A DNA stretch of 10,224 nucleotides from Acidobacterium sp. (GTDB lineage Bacteria; Acidobacteriota; Terriglobia; Terriglobales; Acidobacteriaceae). Under the pieces are notes generated by a model that had not been told where the DNA came from, did not search any database, and saw nothing but the letters and a program-made list of their open reading frames with translations. The stretch lies in assembly GCA_003152595.1 (NCBI GenBank), contig PMAM01000291.1:8395-18618 (forward strand). The letters are read 5' to 3'. Shown here piece by piece: positions 1 through 6,006 of the stretch. The position numbers and the translations under genes were made by a program. Within the stretch, counting starts at the first letter, position 1, and each line of letters begins with the position of its first letter.

Positions 1-2
1 GC

Positions 3-794
3 ATGATCGACATCCATCACCACCTCTTGTTCGGGACCGACGACGGGCCCAAAGATATCGAGAGCTCCGTGGCGCAGGCGAAGGCGGCGATGGCGGACGG
101 GATCACGCACATCGTATGCACGCCGCACGCGAATGACACATGGGATTTCAACCCGGAACAGAACCGCGAGAGGCTGGAAGCGATCCGGGAGAAGCTCGGC
201 GATGCAGTGACGCTGGGGCTGGGGTGCGACTTCCATCTTTCCTACGAAAACATTGAGGACGCGCTGAAACATCCGACGAAGTTCACCATCAACAATGGGA
301 AGTATCTGCTGGTGGAGTTTGCGGAGTTCATGATTCCGCAAAGCATCGGCGACACGTTCTACGAGTTTTCGGTAAAAGGAATGCGGCCCATCATTACGCA
401 TCCGGAACGGAACCCGATCCTGCAGAAGGAACACGCGAAGATGGCGGAGTGGATGCGGACGGGGTGCCTGGTGCAGATCACAGCGTCGTCGCTGAGCGGG
501 CGGTTTGGCAGGCGCGCACAGGGCCTGGCGTGGGATCTGCTGGAGAAGAACTGGGTACACTTCATCGCGACGGACGCACACAACATGGAGGGGCGGCGGC
601 CGTTGATGCGGCCCGCCTACGAGGCGATTGCTAAGAAGTACGGCGAGGGAACGGCGGAGCGGCTGTGCGTAAAGAATCCGCGGGCGGCATTCGAGAATCA
701 GCCGCTGGGACCTCAGCCTGAGCCGGAGGGTGTTTACGTCTACGAGGACGAAGTGAAGCGGCCGGGGCTGATGGGGCGGCTGTTCGGGAAATAG
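3..794 (+). CDS. CpsB/YwqE-type PHP-domain protein-tyrosine phosphatase
   Basis: This is a manganese-dependent phosphatase of the CpsB/CapC/YwqE family. Known members dephosphorylate the tyrosine kinase that controls capsule or exopolysaccharide chain length. The 263 residues show the PHP metal-binding pattern: D3-x-H5-x-H7 at the very start, DDGP at 13-16, TPH ending at H42, E105, THPER at 132-136 and TDAH at 190-193. Family members begin with this same first motif, so Met at base 3 is probably the true start and the gene is complete, although its ribosome site lies outside the window. Usual length is about 240-255 residues; the extra is a C-terminal tail after residue 235 rich in Pro and Glu. 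The partner kinase is not visible and would be expected upstream. A 6-bp hairpin with one G-T pair (796-811) follows the stop but has no T-tract, so it is weak as a terminator. The family call is firm; the actual substrate is inferred. Confidence 0.9.
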   Translation: MIDIHHHLLFGTDDGPKDIESSVAQAKAAMADGITHIVCTPHANDTWDFNPEQNRERLEAIREKLGDAVTLGLGCDFHLSYENIEDALKHPTKFTINNGKYLLVEFAEFMIPQSIGDTFYEFSVKGMRPIITHPERNPILQKEHAKMAEWMRTGCLVQITASSLSGRFGRRAQGLAWDLLEKNWVHFIATDAHNMEGRRPLMRPAYEAIAKKYGEGTAERLCVKNPRAAFENQPLGPQPEPEGVYVYEDEVKRPGLMGRLFGK

Positions 795-1027
795 GCTCGT
801 CGCGCGGCGAGTGATTCCTGCGTCAACTTTGAATTTCCCTGACGAATCTGTCGTAACGCGTCTGTGGCGCGGAGCGAGCGAAAGACTGCGCCTGCGGTCA
901 TCTTTCGTGAATTTTTGCGGCTGCGAGCGGCGAAATTACTAAAGATGAGATTGACTTCGCGTCTTTGGTGAAGCACATTGAGGGCGCTTCTCAAAATAAG
1001 TCAGCAAAGAAAGTCGAGACCTCCCCC

Positions 1028-2257
1028 ATGAGGAAGCTGTCCACCTTGTTCTCCTTCGCTGCTCTGGCTCTTTTCGTTGAACTGGCCGCCGCTCAGACTT
1101 TGGGCGGAACACCGCGTCAACCGGCAGAGGTTCCCGGCGGCTATTTCGCGTCGCTCAACTCGACGCCGCAGCACCGCGCCCAGAATCGGTTGTCGGCGGC
1201 AACGAACCTGGCAACGCAGGCGCAGAGCCAGAGCGTCATTTCAATTCCAACGTTCAGCAGTTCGTTCACCAGCGACGGCCAAAGCTATGCCTATACGATG
1301 GTGGGCCAGAATCCGGCGCTGCGGCGGACGACCAGTGTGCCCACCGACTACGTTCCGCTGTCGTTTTATTTCGACGAGTTCGTGGATCAGAACGGCAACA
1401 ACATCACGATCGACGCGACGACAATCACGCGCGAGGTCAGGAATTCACCGCTGTTCGACGACGCGGAATACGCGAGCGGCGACACGCAGTTTGTGGATGC
1501 GCAGATGCGAGCGCAGTTCTGGCCGCTGATCAACACGCGGCGAGGCGACAACTACCATGTGCTGCTGGGAACACCGCAGACGCTGACGCCGGTGACGATC
1601 GAGGTGCCGTACGGCGCGTCGCAGATGTTTGTGGACCCGACGGGGACGTACTTCGCACTGATCGATGTGAATTTCATCGAGTCGCAGCTGAACACAATGC
1701 TGCAACTGGAGCCGGTGGACGTCCGCTCGATCCCGATCTTTCTCACGCGTAATGCAGTGTACGGCGATTTCTCGATGGGAGAGCCGGTGGACTGCTGCGT
1801 GGGCGGGTTCCACACGGCATATGAGGCGAGGCAGACAGGGAACCGGACGTTTGTGCAGACGGTGGTGTTTGCGACGTCGCTGGATTCCGACGTGGCGAAT
1901 ACGGTGTTCGGGGATCCGGGCGAGTTTGCGGACATCAATGCGCTGTCGCACGAGCTGGCCGAAACGGTGAACGATCCGTTCGTGAACAATCTCACGCCGA
2001 ACTATCAGGTTCCGGGGGCTGCGCAGGGGGTCTGCCAGAACACGCTCGAGGTGGGAGACATCACGGAGAGCTTCATCCCTGACTACACGGATGTGACGCT
2101 GCACGGATTCACGTATCATCCGCAAACGCTGGGGGTGCTGCAGTGGTTTGAGGACGCTACGCCGTCGACGGCGATCAACGGAGATTTCAGCTTCCCGGAT
2201 TCTTCGCTGCTGACGACGCAGTTCACGCCGTGTTCGGCGATTGTGCCGGTGGGTTGA
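1028..2257 (+). CDS. Secreted protein of unknown function with HELAE zincin-like motif
   Basis: This protein of 409 residues is predicted to be exported. The chosen ATG gives a basic start (MRK), a hydrophobic stretch to about residue 19 and a likely signal peptidase cut at A22/Q23. The frame is open upstream to a TTG at 965, but that start would bury the signal under 21 polar residues. The first half (about 23-250) has no motif I recognise. The second half contains two adjacent Cys (PVDCC), then SHELAETVNDPFVNN with H308-E309-x-x-E312, then LEVGD with E341, then a YHPQ...QWF stretch. HExxE followed by a downstream Glu resembles a gluzincin-type metal site, and the same series (SHE..E..DP.., LEVGD) is one I recall from uncharacterised secreted acidobacterial proteins and, loosely, from the EXO/phosphate-induced family. 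Protease activity is not shown. The gene stands alone and ends before a terminator. No strong Shine-Dalgarno is seen. Confidence 0.8.
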   Translation: MRKLSTLFSFAALALFVELAAAQTLGGTPRQPAEVPGGYFASLNSTPQHRAQNRLSAATNLATQAQSQSVISIPTFSSSFTSDGQSYAYTMVGQNPALRRTTSVPTDYVPLSFYFDEFVDQNGNNITIDATTITREVRNSPLFDDAEYASGDTQFVDAQMRAQFWPLINTRRGDNYHVLLGTPQTLTPVTIEVPYGASQMFVDPTGTYFALIDVNFIESQLNTMLQLEPVDVRSIPIFLTRNAVYGDFSMGEPVDCCVGGFHTAYEARQTGNRTFVQTVVFATSLDSDVANTVFGDPGEFADINALSHELAETVNDPFVNNLTPNYQVPGAAQGVCQNTLEVGDITESFIPDYTDVTLHGFTYHPQTLGVLQWFEDATPSTAINGDFSFPDSSLLTTQFTPCSAIVPVG

Positions 2258-2262
2258 GGGGT

Positions 2263-2352
2263 GGTGAGCTGGAAAGCGGTGAGCTAACAAGCGGTTGGCT
2301 AACAGCCGGTCAGCGAAGATGCGGTCAGCTTGAAACCGGTCAGCGAAACAGA
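2263..2352 (+). repeat. Six tandem 15-bp units
   Basis: Six consecutive units of exactly 15 bp begin six bases after the stop of the HELAE protein. All start with GGT and most follow GGTSAGCTAACAAGC, for example GGTGAGCTAACAAGC at 2278-2292 and GGTCAGCGAAGATGC at 2308-2322. Within a unit, AGC-like triplets recur at 7-8 nt steps, so the 15-mer looks like a 7+8 compound. The last unit touches the left arm of the terminator. The tract does not lie in a credible gene. Confidence 0.85.
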
Positions 2353-2353
2353 G

Positions 2354-2382
2354 GGCGCTCCTGCGGGAGCGCCTTTATTTTT
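2354..2382 (+). terminator. Intrinsic terminator after the HELAE protein gene
   Basis: A perfect 8-bp GC-rich stem (GGCGCTCC at 2354-2361 pairing with GGAGCGCC at 2366-2373) has a TGCG loop and is followed directly by TTTATTTTT (2374-2382). This is a classic Rho-independent terminator for rightward transcription. On the minus strand the stem is followed by CTCTGTTTC, so it should work poorly for the converging hemerythrin gene. Confidence 0.9.
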
Positions 2383-2426
2383 ACGGAAGTGGGTTCAGAG
2401 GCGGGTTGTGCGTGTACGTTGCCGGA

Positions 2427-2834
2427 TTAGCGGAGGCCGTGGGCGTTGAGGTGGTCGGAGTATTTCTTGTCGGACTTCTGGATGTGCTGGACGAGCCAGT
2501 TCTGTACGAAGTTGAGGACGGCAACAAGATTGGGTTTGCGGCCCTGGTCGAGGTCGGACTTGTATTTCTCGACGTCGGCCATGAGCTTGTTGTGCTGTTC
2601 CTGGTGGGAGGCGAGTTCGGGGTAGCCGGTCTGGCGCATGGCGACCTCTTCCTAGAGGAAGTGGGTGCGAGTGTAGACGGCGAGTTGGCCCACGACTTCA
2701 CGGATGACGTCTTCGCCTTTGCCGACGCGCATGGCATCGGCGAGAGAGTTGATGATCTCGAAGAGCTTGCGGTGCTGGGCATCGAATTGGTGGACGTGGA
2801 CGCTGTAGGAATCGTTCCAGGCAAAGGTGGACAT
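2427..2834 (-). pseudogene. Bacteriohemerythrin interrupted by one in-frame amber codon
   Basis: Bacteriohemerythrins are small four-helix proteins that bind O2 at a di-iron centre. The frame from ATG at 2834 to TAA at 2427 is 135 codons, the normal size, but codon 61 (2654-2652) is TAG. Counting TAG as one residue, every expected iron ligand is present: H21, H58, E62, H77, H81, H117 and D122, almost the same numbering as the Methylococcus protein. The pattern HFxxEExxM is also intact, with TAG in the second x. Translation that stops at TAG gives 60 residues with only two ligands; restart at M66 gives 70 residues lacking three. No frameshift is present. A clear Shine-Dalgarno (GGGAGA, 2846-2841) and an inverted repeat precede the start. 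I call it a pseudogene because as read it cannot make the iron site; sequencing error or amber readthrough remain possible. It lies 79 bp downstream of the SDR gene on the same strand. Confidence 0.88.
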
Positions 2835-2840
2835 TGCGTG

Positions 2841-2860
2841 TCTCCCGATAGTTCTATCGG
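2841..2860 (-). promoter_or_regulatory. Inverted repeat overlapping the hemerythrin ribosome site
   Basis: CCGATAG (2845-2851) and CTATCGG (2854-2860) form a perfect 7-bp inverted repeat with a 2-nt centre. On the minus strand its last two bases are part of the GGGAGA Shine-Dalgarno (2846-2841), which sits 6 nt before the ATG. As DNA this 16-bp near-palindrome could be an operator. As RNA the 2-nt centre is too tight for a full stem, so a shortened hairpin would only partly cover the ribosome site. Confidence 0.5.
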
Positions 2861-2879
2861 CAGGGGGACAGAGGACATG

Positions 2880-2914
2880 AGCTGGTAGCGGGAAGCAGGA
2901 ACGAGGAAGCGAGC
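2880..2914. repeat. Five tandem heptamers between the SDR and hemerythrin genes
   Basis: Read on the plus strand, five 7-nt units run without a gap: AGCTGGT, AGCGGGA, AGCAGGA, ACGAGGA and AGCGAGC, with consensus AGCRGGA. The tract ends at the first base of the SDR stop triplet (2914-2916), filling the part of the 79-bp spacer nearest that gene. Confidence 0.7.
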
Positions 2915-3657
2915 TAGAGGCCGAGGCCGCCGTCGACGGAGAGGATCTGGCCGGTGATGAATTGCGGGCTGGTGGCAAAGAAGAGCACGCCAGCGGCGAC
3001 ATCGGCGGCGGTGCCGTTGCGTTGCATGGGGGTGCGGCGGGCGAAGTGCTCGAACTCGGGGTCGACTTCGCCGTTGACGATCATGCCGGGCGCGACGCAG
3101 TTGACGCTGATCTCCGGCGCCCAGGCTTTGGACATGGTGCGGGTGAGCATGTGCAGGGCGGCTTTGGAGGTGCAGTAGTGGCCGTGGGTGGCCCAGGGGT
3201 GGAGGCCGCCGAGCGATCCTATATTAATGATGCGGCCGCGAGCGGCTTTGAGATGGGGGTAAGCGGCCTGAGCGGTGAGGAAAGGGGCGCGGGTGTTGGT
3301 CTCGAACATGGCGTCCCACTGCTCGACGGTGAGGGATTCGAGGGCGGCCGTTTCGAAGCGGCCGGCGTTGTTGACGAGGATGTCGAGGCGGGAGAATCGG
3401 GCGACGGCGGCATCGACGGCGGCGCGGATCTGTGCGGGGTCGCGGAGCTCGGCGCGAAAGGCGGCGGCCTGGACGCCCAGTTTTTCCAGATCGGCAACCG
3501 TTTGCCGGGCTTCGGCTTCGGAGTTGCGGAAGGTGATGGCGACGGAGGCTCCGGCTTCCGCCAGGGCGAGAGCGAGTGCGCGCCCGATGCGCTTTGCCGC
3601 GCCGGTGACGAGGGCGACCTGACCTTCGAGAGGGCGCGGAGCGAGCGCCGAAACCAT
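2914..3657 (-). CDS. SDR-family NADP(H)-dependent oxidoreductase, pteridine-reductase-like
   Basis: This 247-residue classical short-chain dehydrogenase/reductase has a complete Rossmann fold and active site. The cofactor loop is T18-G-A-A-K-R-I-G25; the TGxxxRxG form with Arg23 is typical of PTR1/FolM-like enzymes and usually means NADPH. Next come NNAG at 96-99, N121, S148, Y161-x-x-x-K165 and the C-terminal VDGG at 241-244. Length is normal. Start at 3657 is the only nearby ATG and leaves a 10-residue lead before the first strand; the Shine-Dalgarno is weak. A TAGAAT hexamer at 3669-3664 lies so close that transcription could start on the ATG itself. It is divergent from the lipoprotein gene and upstream of the broken hemerythrin gene. 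The substrate cannot be read from the sequence: pteridine, sugar or 3-oxoacyl substrates are all possible. Confidence 0.9.
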   Translation of the reverse strand: MVSALAPRPLEGQVALVTGAAKRIGRALALALAEAGASVAITFRNSEAEARQTVADLEKLGVQAAAFRAELRDPAQIRAAVDAAVARFSRLDILVNNAGRFETAALESLTVEQWDAMFETNTRAPFLTAQAAYPHLKAARGRIINIGSLGGLHPWATHGHYCTSKAALHMLTRTMSKAWAPEISVNCVAPGMIVNGEVDPEFEHFARRTPMQRNGTAADVAAGVLFFATSPQFITGQILSVDGGLGL

Positions 3658-3733
3658 GGCCTGATTCTAAATCCTTACGCGCAGGCAACCTTAGTTTGGC
3701 AAAGTGCAACCAGCAGGCGAGGCGAGAACATCC

Positions 3734-3751
3734 TACAATGAGAGCAAAGGA
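3734..3751 (+). promoter_or_regulatory. Candidate -10 box and Shine-Dalgarno of the lipoprotein gene
   Basis: TACAAT (3734-3739) matches five of six bases of the sigma-70 -10 consensus; no good -35 lies 16-18 nt upstream. Seven bases downstream is AAAGGA (3746-3751), 9 nt before ATG 3761. This ribosome site decides for ATG 3761 over the in-frame ATG at 3704. The expected leader would be only about 15 nt. Confidence 0.45.
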
Positions 3752-3760
3752 CTCCCTCTC

Positions 3761-4429
3761 ATGTTCAGGCGTGGGCTGTATCCGGCGCTTGCCGCGGGCT
3801 GCGTCGTGGCAGTGTGTCTAGGCTGTGCCGGGACGCGAAGCGGCAGGGTGAAACTCGCCGCGCAGGGAGCGGCACCGGACGATGTGGCGCTGCACCCGAA
3901 TCCCAACGCTCCTTATATGATGACGATCGGCGAGACGCCGCACCTGATTGCGCGGGCGACAGCGCAGGATGCGCAGAATGCCGGGGCGTGCGATCCGGAC
4001 GTGCTTTCGGTGGAGGAGATCGCGGGAGATGCGAACGGCATTTTCCGGTCGGTCAAGCTGGCGTTCATGAATCGTGGCGCGCTACCGTGCCGGTTGGGCG
4101 GCTATCCGGGTGTGGCGCTGGTGGATCCGCAGGGGGAGAACATCGGGAGCATCGCGATGGAGAAGGTGAGCTCGACCGAGGTGACGGCGGAGTTGTCGAG
4201 CACACGGCCGGGGCCTTCAGGCGGGCCGGCGCCGAGCGTGACGCTGATGCCTCATGCGGTGGCAGCGTTTCAGGTGGTGTGGACGACGGGTCCGGACTGC
4301 TCACGGGTGTCGCGCATTCTGGTGACGGCGCCGGGGACGCGGCGGATTTTCTCAATCACGCAGCCGCTGCGGATCTGCACGGGGCGGATCCAGGTGACCG
4401 AGCTGCGGCTGGATGAGGGAGATGTCTGA
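3761..4429 (+). CDS. DUF4232-like putative lipoprotein
   Basis: This is a predicted lipoprotein of 222 residues. The start has an MFRR basic end, a hydrophobic core and a lipobox CLG|C with the lipidated Cys at 22; an earlier LAAGC ends at Cys14 but would be unusually short. The mature part resembles the DUF4232 domain: a strand with NRGALPCRLGGYPGVALVD (about 104-122), then G-x-N/x-I-G, a basic-free loop rich in Pro and Gly (146-158), a VTLMPH...A strand (160-170), and a late pair of Cys regions. Cys77, 110, 180 and 206 could form two disulfides. DUF4232 is common in secreted actinobacterial proteins; its role is unknown. The upstream in-frame ATG at 3704 was not used because it would hide the signal. 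It converges on the GT-C gene with 55 bp between stops, a spacer filled by repeats. Confidence 0.8.
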   Translation: MFRRGLYPALAAGCVVAVCLGCAGTRSGRVKLAAQGAAPDDVALHPNPNAPYMMTIGETPHLIARATAQDAQNAGACDPDVLSVEEIAGDANGIFRSVKLAFMNRGALPCRLGGYPGVALVDPQGENIGSIAMEKVSSTEVTAELSSTRPGPSGGPAPSVTLMPHAVAAFQVVWTTGPDCSRVSRILVTAPGTRRIFSITQPLRICTGRIQVTELRLDEGDV

Positions 4430-4434
4430 GCAGC

Positions 4435-4494
4435 AGGCAATAGGCAACAGGCAACAGGCAATAGCGAGTCAGCGAGTCAGCGAGTCAGCGAGGG
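4435..4494. repeat. Four heptamers followed by four octamers between convergent genes
   Basis: Four copies of AGGCAAY (4435-4462) are followed directly by four copies of AGCGAGTC (4463-4494, the last reading AGCGAGGG). The octamers run into the end of the minus-strand GT-C gene: its TGA (4487-4485) and last codon are made of repeat sequence. The whole spacer after the lipoprotein stop is repeat, and no hairpin terminator is seen for either gene. The 13-mer AGCAGGCAATAGG at 4432-4444 recurs exactly at 9525-9537. Confidence 0.9.
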
Positions 4495-5864
4495 ATGCTG
4501 ATTCTCGGGGATTGTTGCGTTGAGAGTGCTCGACGGCTGAGCGCGACGCTGGCGAGGACGATGAGGGGTGGGAAGAACTCCAGGGTGTAGCGCTGCTCGG
4601 GTGCTTCGAGGGTGAGGAGCAGGGCGCAGCGCAGCAGGACGAAGGCGAGGATGACTCCGGCGAGGCGCGGACGCTTGAGGAATCCGATGAGCGCGGCGAT
4701 GAGATAGGCCAGATTGAGCGCCGCATATCCAACGGCAAATACGGTTTCGGCGTGATGGCGGTTGTATTGCCACCAGCGCAGCTCGATCCAGAGCATCTCG
4801 GTGCGCGGGCGGAGCGCCATGTCGGCGAGGCGCGCCAGGGGGAGCTCCACGTAATAGCGGAAGGGATGGTCGTGGATGCGCTCGGCAGCGAGGGCGGCGA
4901 AGCGAGCGTCGATCTGCGGCGTGATGGTCGTGTTCCGGTTGTAGTCGTCGATGAGGGCGCGGGTTGCGACGGACTGCTGCGGCGAGTCGAAGGCGCGGGA
5001 GGGAAGATCCGCGACGTCGATGACGTCGTTGTCGGCGTTCCAGTAGACGTCCCAGGTACAGGCGAAATCGACACAGACGGTTTTGGTCCAGCGCTGGAAG
5101 CCGGGGTCGATGTCTTCGCCGGGGTCGACGGCATAGCGCGGGGCGAGCGGCTCGAAGACATGGAGGGTGCGGGCGTTGCGAAGGGTCCACGGGATGAAGG
5201 GGAGGATGGAGAGGAGGCCGCAGACGAGAGCCCAGCGGAACATGCGTGGGGCGCCCCAGCGTTGTGATCCGCAGAAGACAAGGGCGGTGCAGAGGGCGAC
5301 GGCGAGTAGTGCGCCATCGGGACGAAGAATGGCGGCATAGCTCCAGGCAAACGCGAGGATGAGAGCCGAGGGCCAGCGGGGCGAGGCGAGGAAGCGATCG
5401 AAGGCGTAGAAGGCGAGCGCGATGGAGAAGAGTTCGAGGGTCTCTGTGAGGGGCGTGGCAGTGTAGTTGGCGGTGAAGGGGCAGAGCACGGCGAGCCAGA
5501 GAGCCCACCAGCCTGCGCGGGGGCTCCAGATGCGGCGGGCGAGGGCGGCGATGAGGAGGCAGGTGGCCAGGTCGATGGCGACCTGCGCGTACATTACGGC
5601 GTTGTAGTGCTCGATGCCGAAGAGGCGGAAGCAAAGGATGAGGAAGAGAGGATAGCCGGGGAGGCGGATGAGGGTAGGGACGATGTGTCCGGCGATGGTT
5701 CTGCCGTAGATGCCGTGGAGCATCCAGTTTTTGGCGATGTCGCCGTAGACGAGGGGGTCGCCTTCGACTTCGGGCCAGGCGTGGATAAACCAGAGGCGCA
5801 GAGCGGCTCCGGCGGCGAGGGCGAGCGCGATGAGCCACCATCTTCGGAGAGCTGTGCGGGGCAT
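4485..5864 (-). CDS. GT-C fold membrane glycosyltransferase (PMT/ArnT-like, GT39/GT83 type)
   Basis: This 459-residue polytopic protein is expected in the cytoplasmic membrane, moving a sugar from a polyprenyl-phosphate donor to an acceptor on the outer side. Evidence for the GT-C superfamily is a first membrane helix (about 9-26), then a loop with acidic residues (EGDPLVYGDIAKN, D36 and D42, the place of the catalytic Asp in this family), RLPGYP at 67-72, and PLTETLELF at 138-146, a common PMT_2 signature. I see about nine hydrophobic segments, a long hydrophilic outer loop at roughly 230-340, and a late EQRYTLEFFPP stretch (423-433) of the kind seen near the end of these enzymes. Start ATG 5864 is followed by basic residues, but no ribosome site is visible; a TAATAT hexamer lies at 5875-5870. 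The acceptor is unknown: a glycan, lipid or protein is possible. It is divergent from the large fusion gene. Confidence 0.85.
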   Translation of the reverse strand: MPRTALRRWWLIALALAAGAALRLWFIHAWPEVEGDPLVYGDIAKNWMLHGIYGRTIAGHIVPTLIRLPGYPLFLILCFRLFGIEHYNAVMYAQVAIDLATCLLIAALARRIWSPRAGWWALWLAVLCPFTANYTATPLTETLELFSIALAFYAFDRFLASPRWPSALILAFAWSYAAILRPDGALLAVALCTALVFCGSQRWGAPRMFRWALVCGLLSILPFIPWTLRNARTLHVFEPLAPRYAVDPGEDIDPGFQRWTKTVCVDFACTWDVYWNADNDVIDVADLPSRAFDSPQQSVATRALIDDYNRNTTITPQIDARFAALAAERIHDHPFRYYVELPLARLADMALRPRTEMLWIELRWWQYNRHHAETVFAVGYAALNLAYLIAALIGFLKRPRLAGVILAFVLLRCALLLTLEAPEQRYTLEFFPPLIVLASVALSRRALSTQQSPRISIPR

Positions 5865-5879
5865 TGGGGATATTAGAAC

Positions 5880-5949
5880 AGCGGATAGCGGATAGCGGAT
5901 AGCGGTTAGCGAGATACGTCCAGCGAGAAACCATTAGCGAGCAAGAGCA
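5880..5949. repeat. Heptamer tract that changes to 14-nt units, in the divergent spacer
   Basis: Four heptamers of AGCGGAT (5880-5907, the last AGCGGTT) are followed in the same phase by three 14-nt units that each begin AGCGAG (5908, 5922, 5936). The 7-nt register of AGC therefore holds over 70 bp. The tract takes up half of the 142-bp spacer between the divergent GT-C and fusion genes, where their promoters should be. Confidence 0.85.
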
Positions 5950-6006
5950 ACCAGGGGCGGAAGGCGGCTGCGGGCGGTCCTTTATGTAGGATTGAGACAG
6001 GCCACG

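Noticed and set aside
796..811. Terminator after the CpsB-type gene
   Set aside because: The stem is 6 bp with a G-T pair and no T-tract follows; it is too weak to call.
951..979. TTGACT as a -35 box for the secreted HELAE protein gene
   Set aside because: No acceptable -10 hexamer lies 16-18 bases downstream; the 233-bp spacer shows no other clear signal.
965..1027. Upstream TTG start for the secreted HELAE protein
   Set aside because: It would place 21 polar residues before a clear signal peptide that begins at ATG 1028.
2263..2352. CRISPR-like array
   Set aside because: Units are 15 bp, contiguous and degenerate, without spacers; no cas gene is nearby.
2406..2888. A 160-codon plus-strand frame across the hemerythrin locus
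   Set aside because: Considered because the minus-strand gene is broken. Its Val/Gly/Asp-rich product has no motif, while the minus strand preserves seven iron ligands.
3704..3760. Upstream ATG start for the DUF4232-like lipoprotein
   Set aside because: It has no ribosome site and would bury the lipoprotein signal; AAAGGA is well placed for ATG 3761.
4477..5934. A 485-codon minus-strand frame overlapping the GT-C gene
   Set aside because: The product is mainly Arg, Pro and Ser and has no membrane helices; the frame at 4485-5864 gives a coherent membrane protein.
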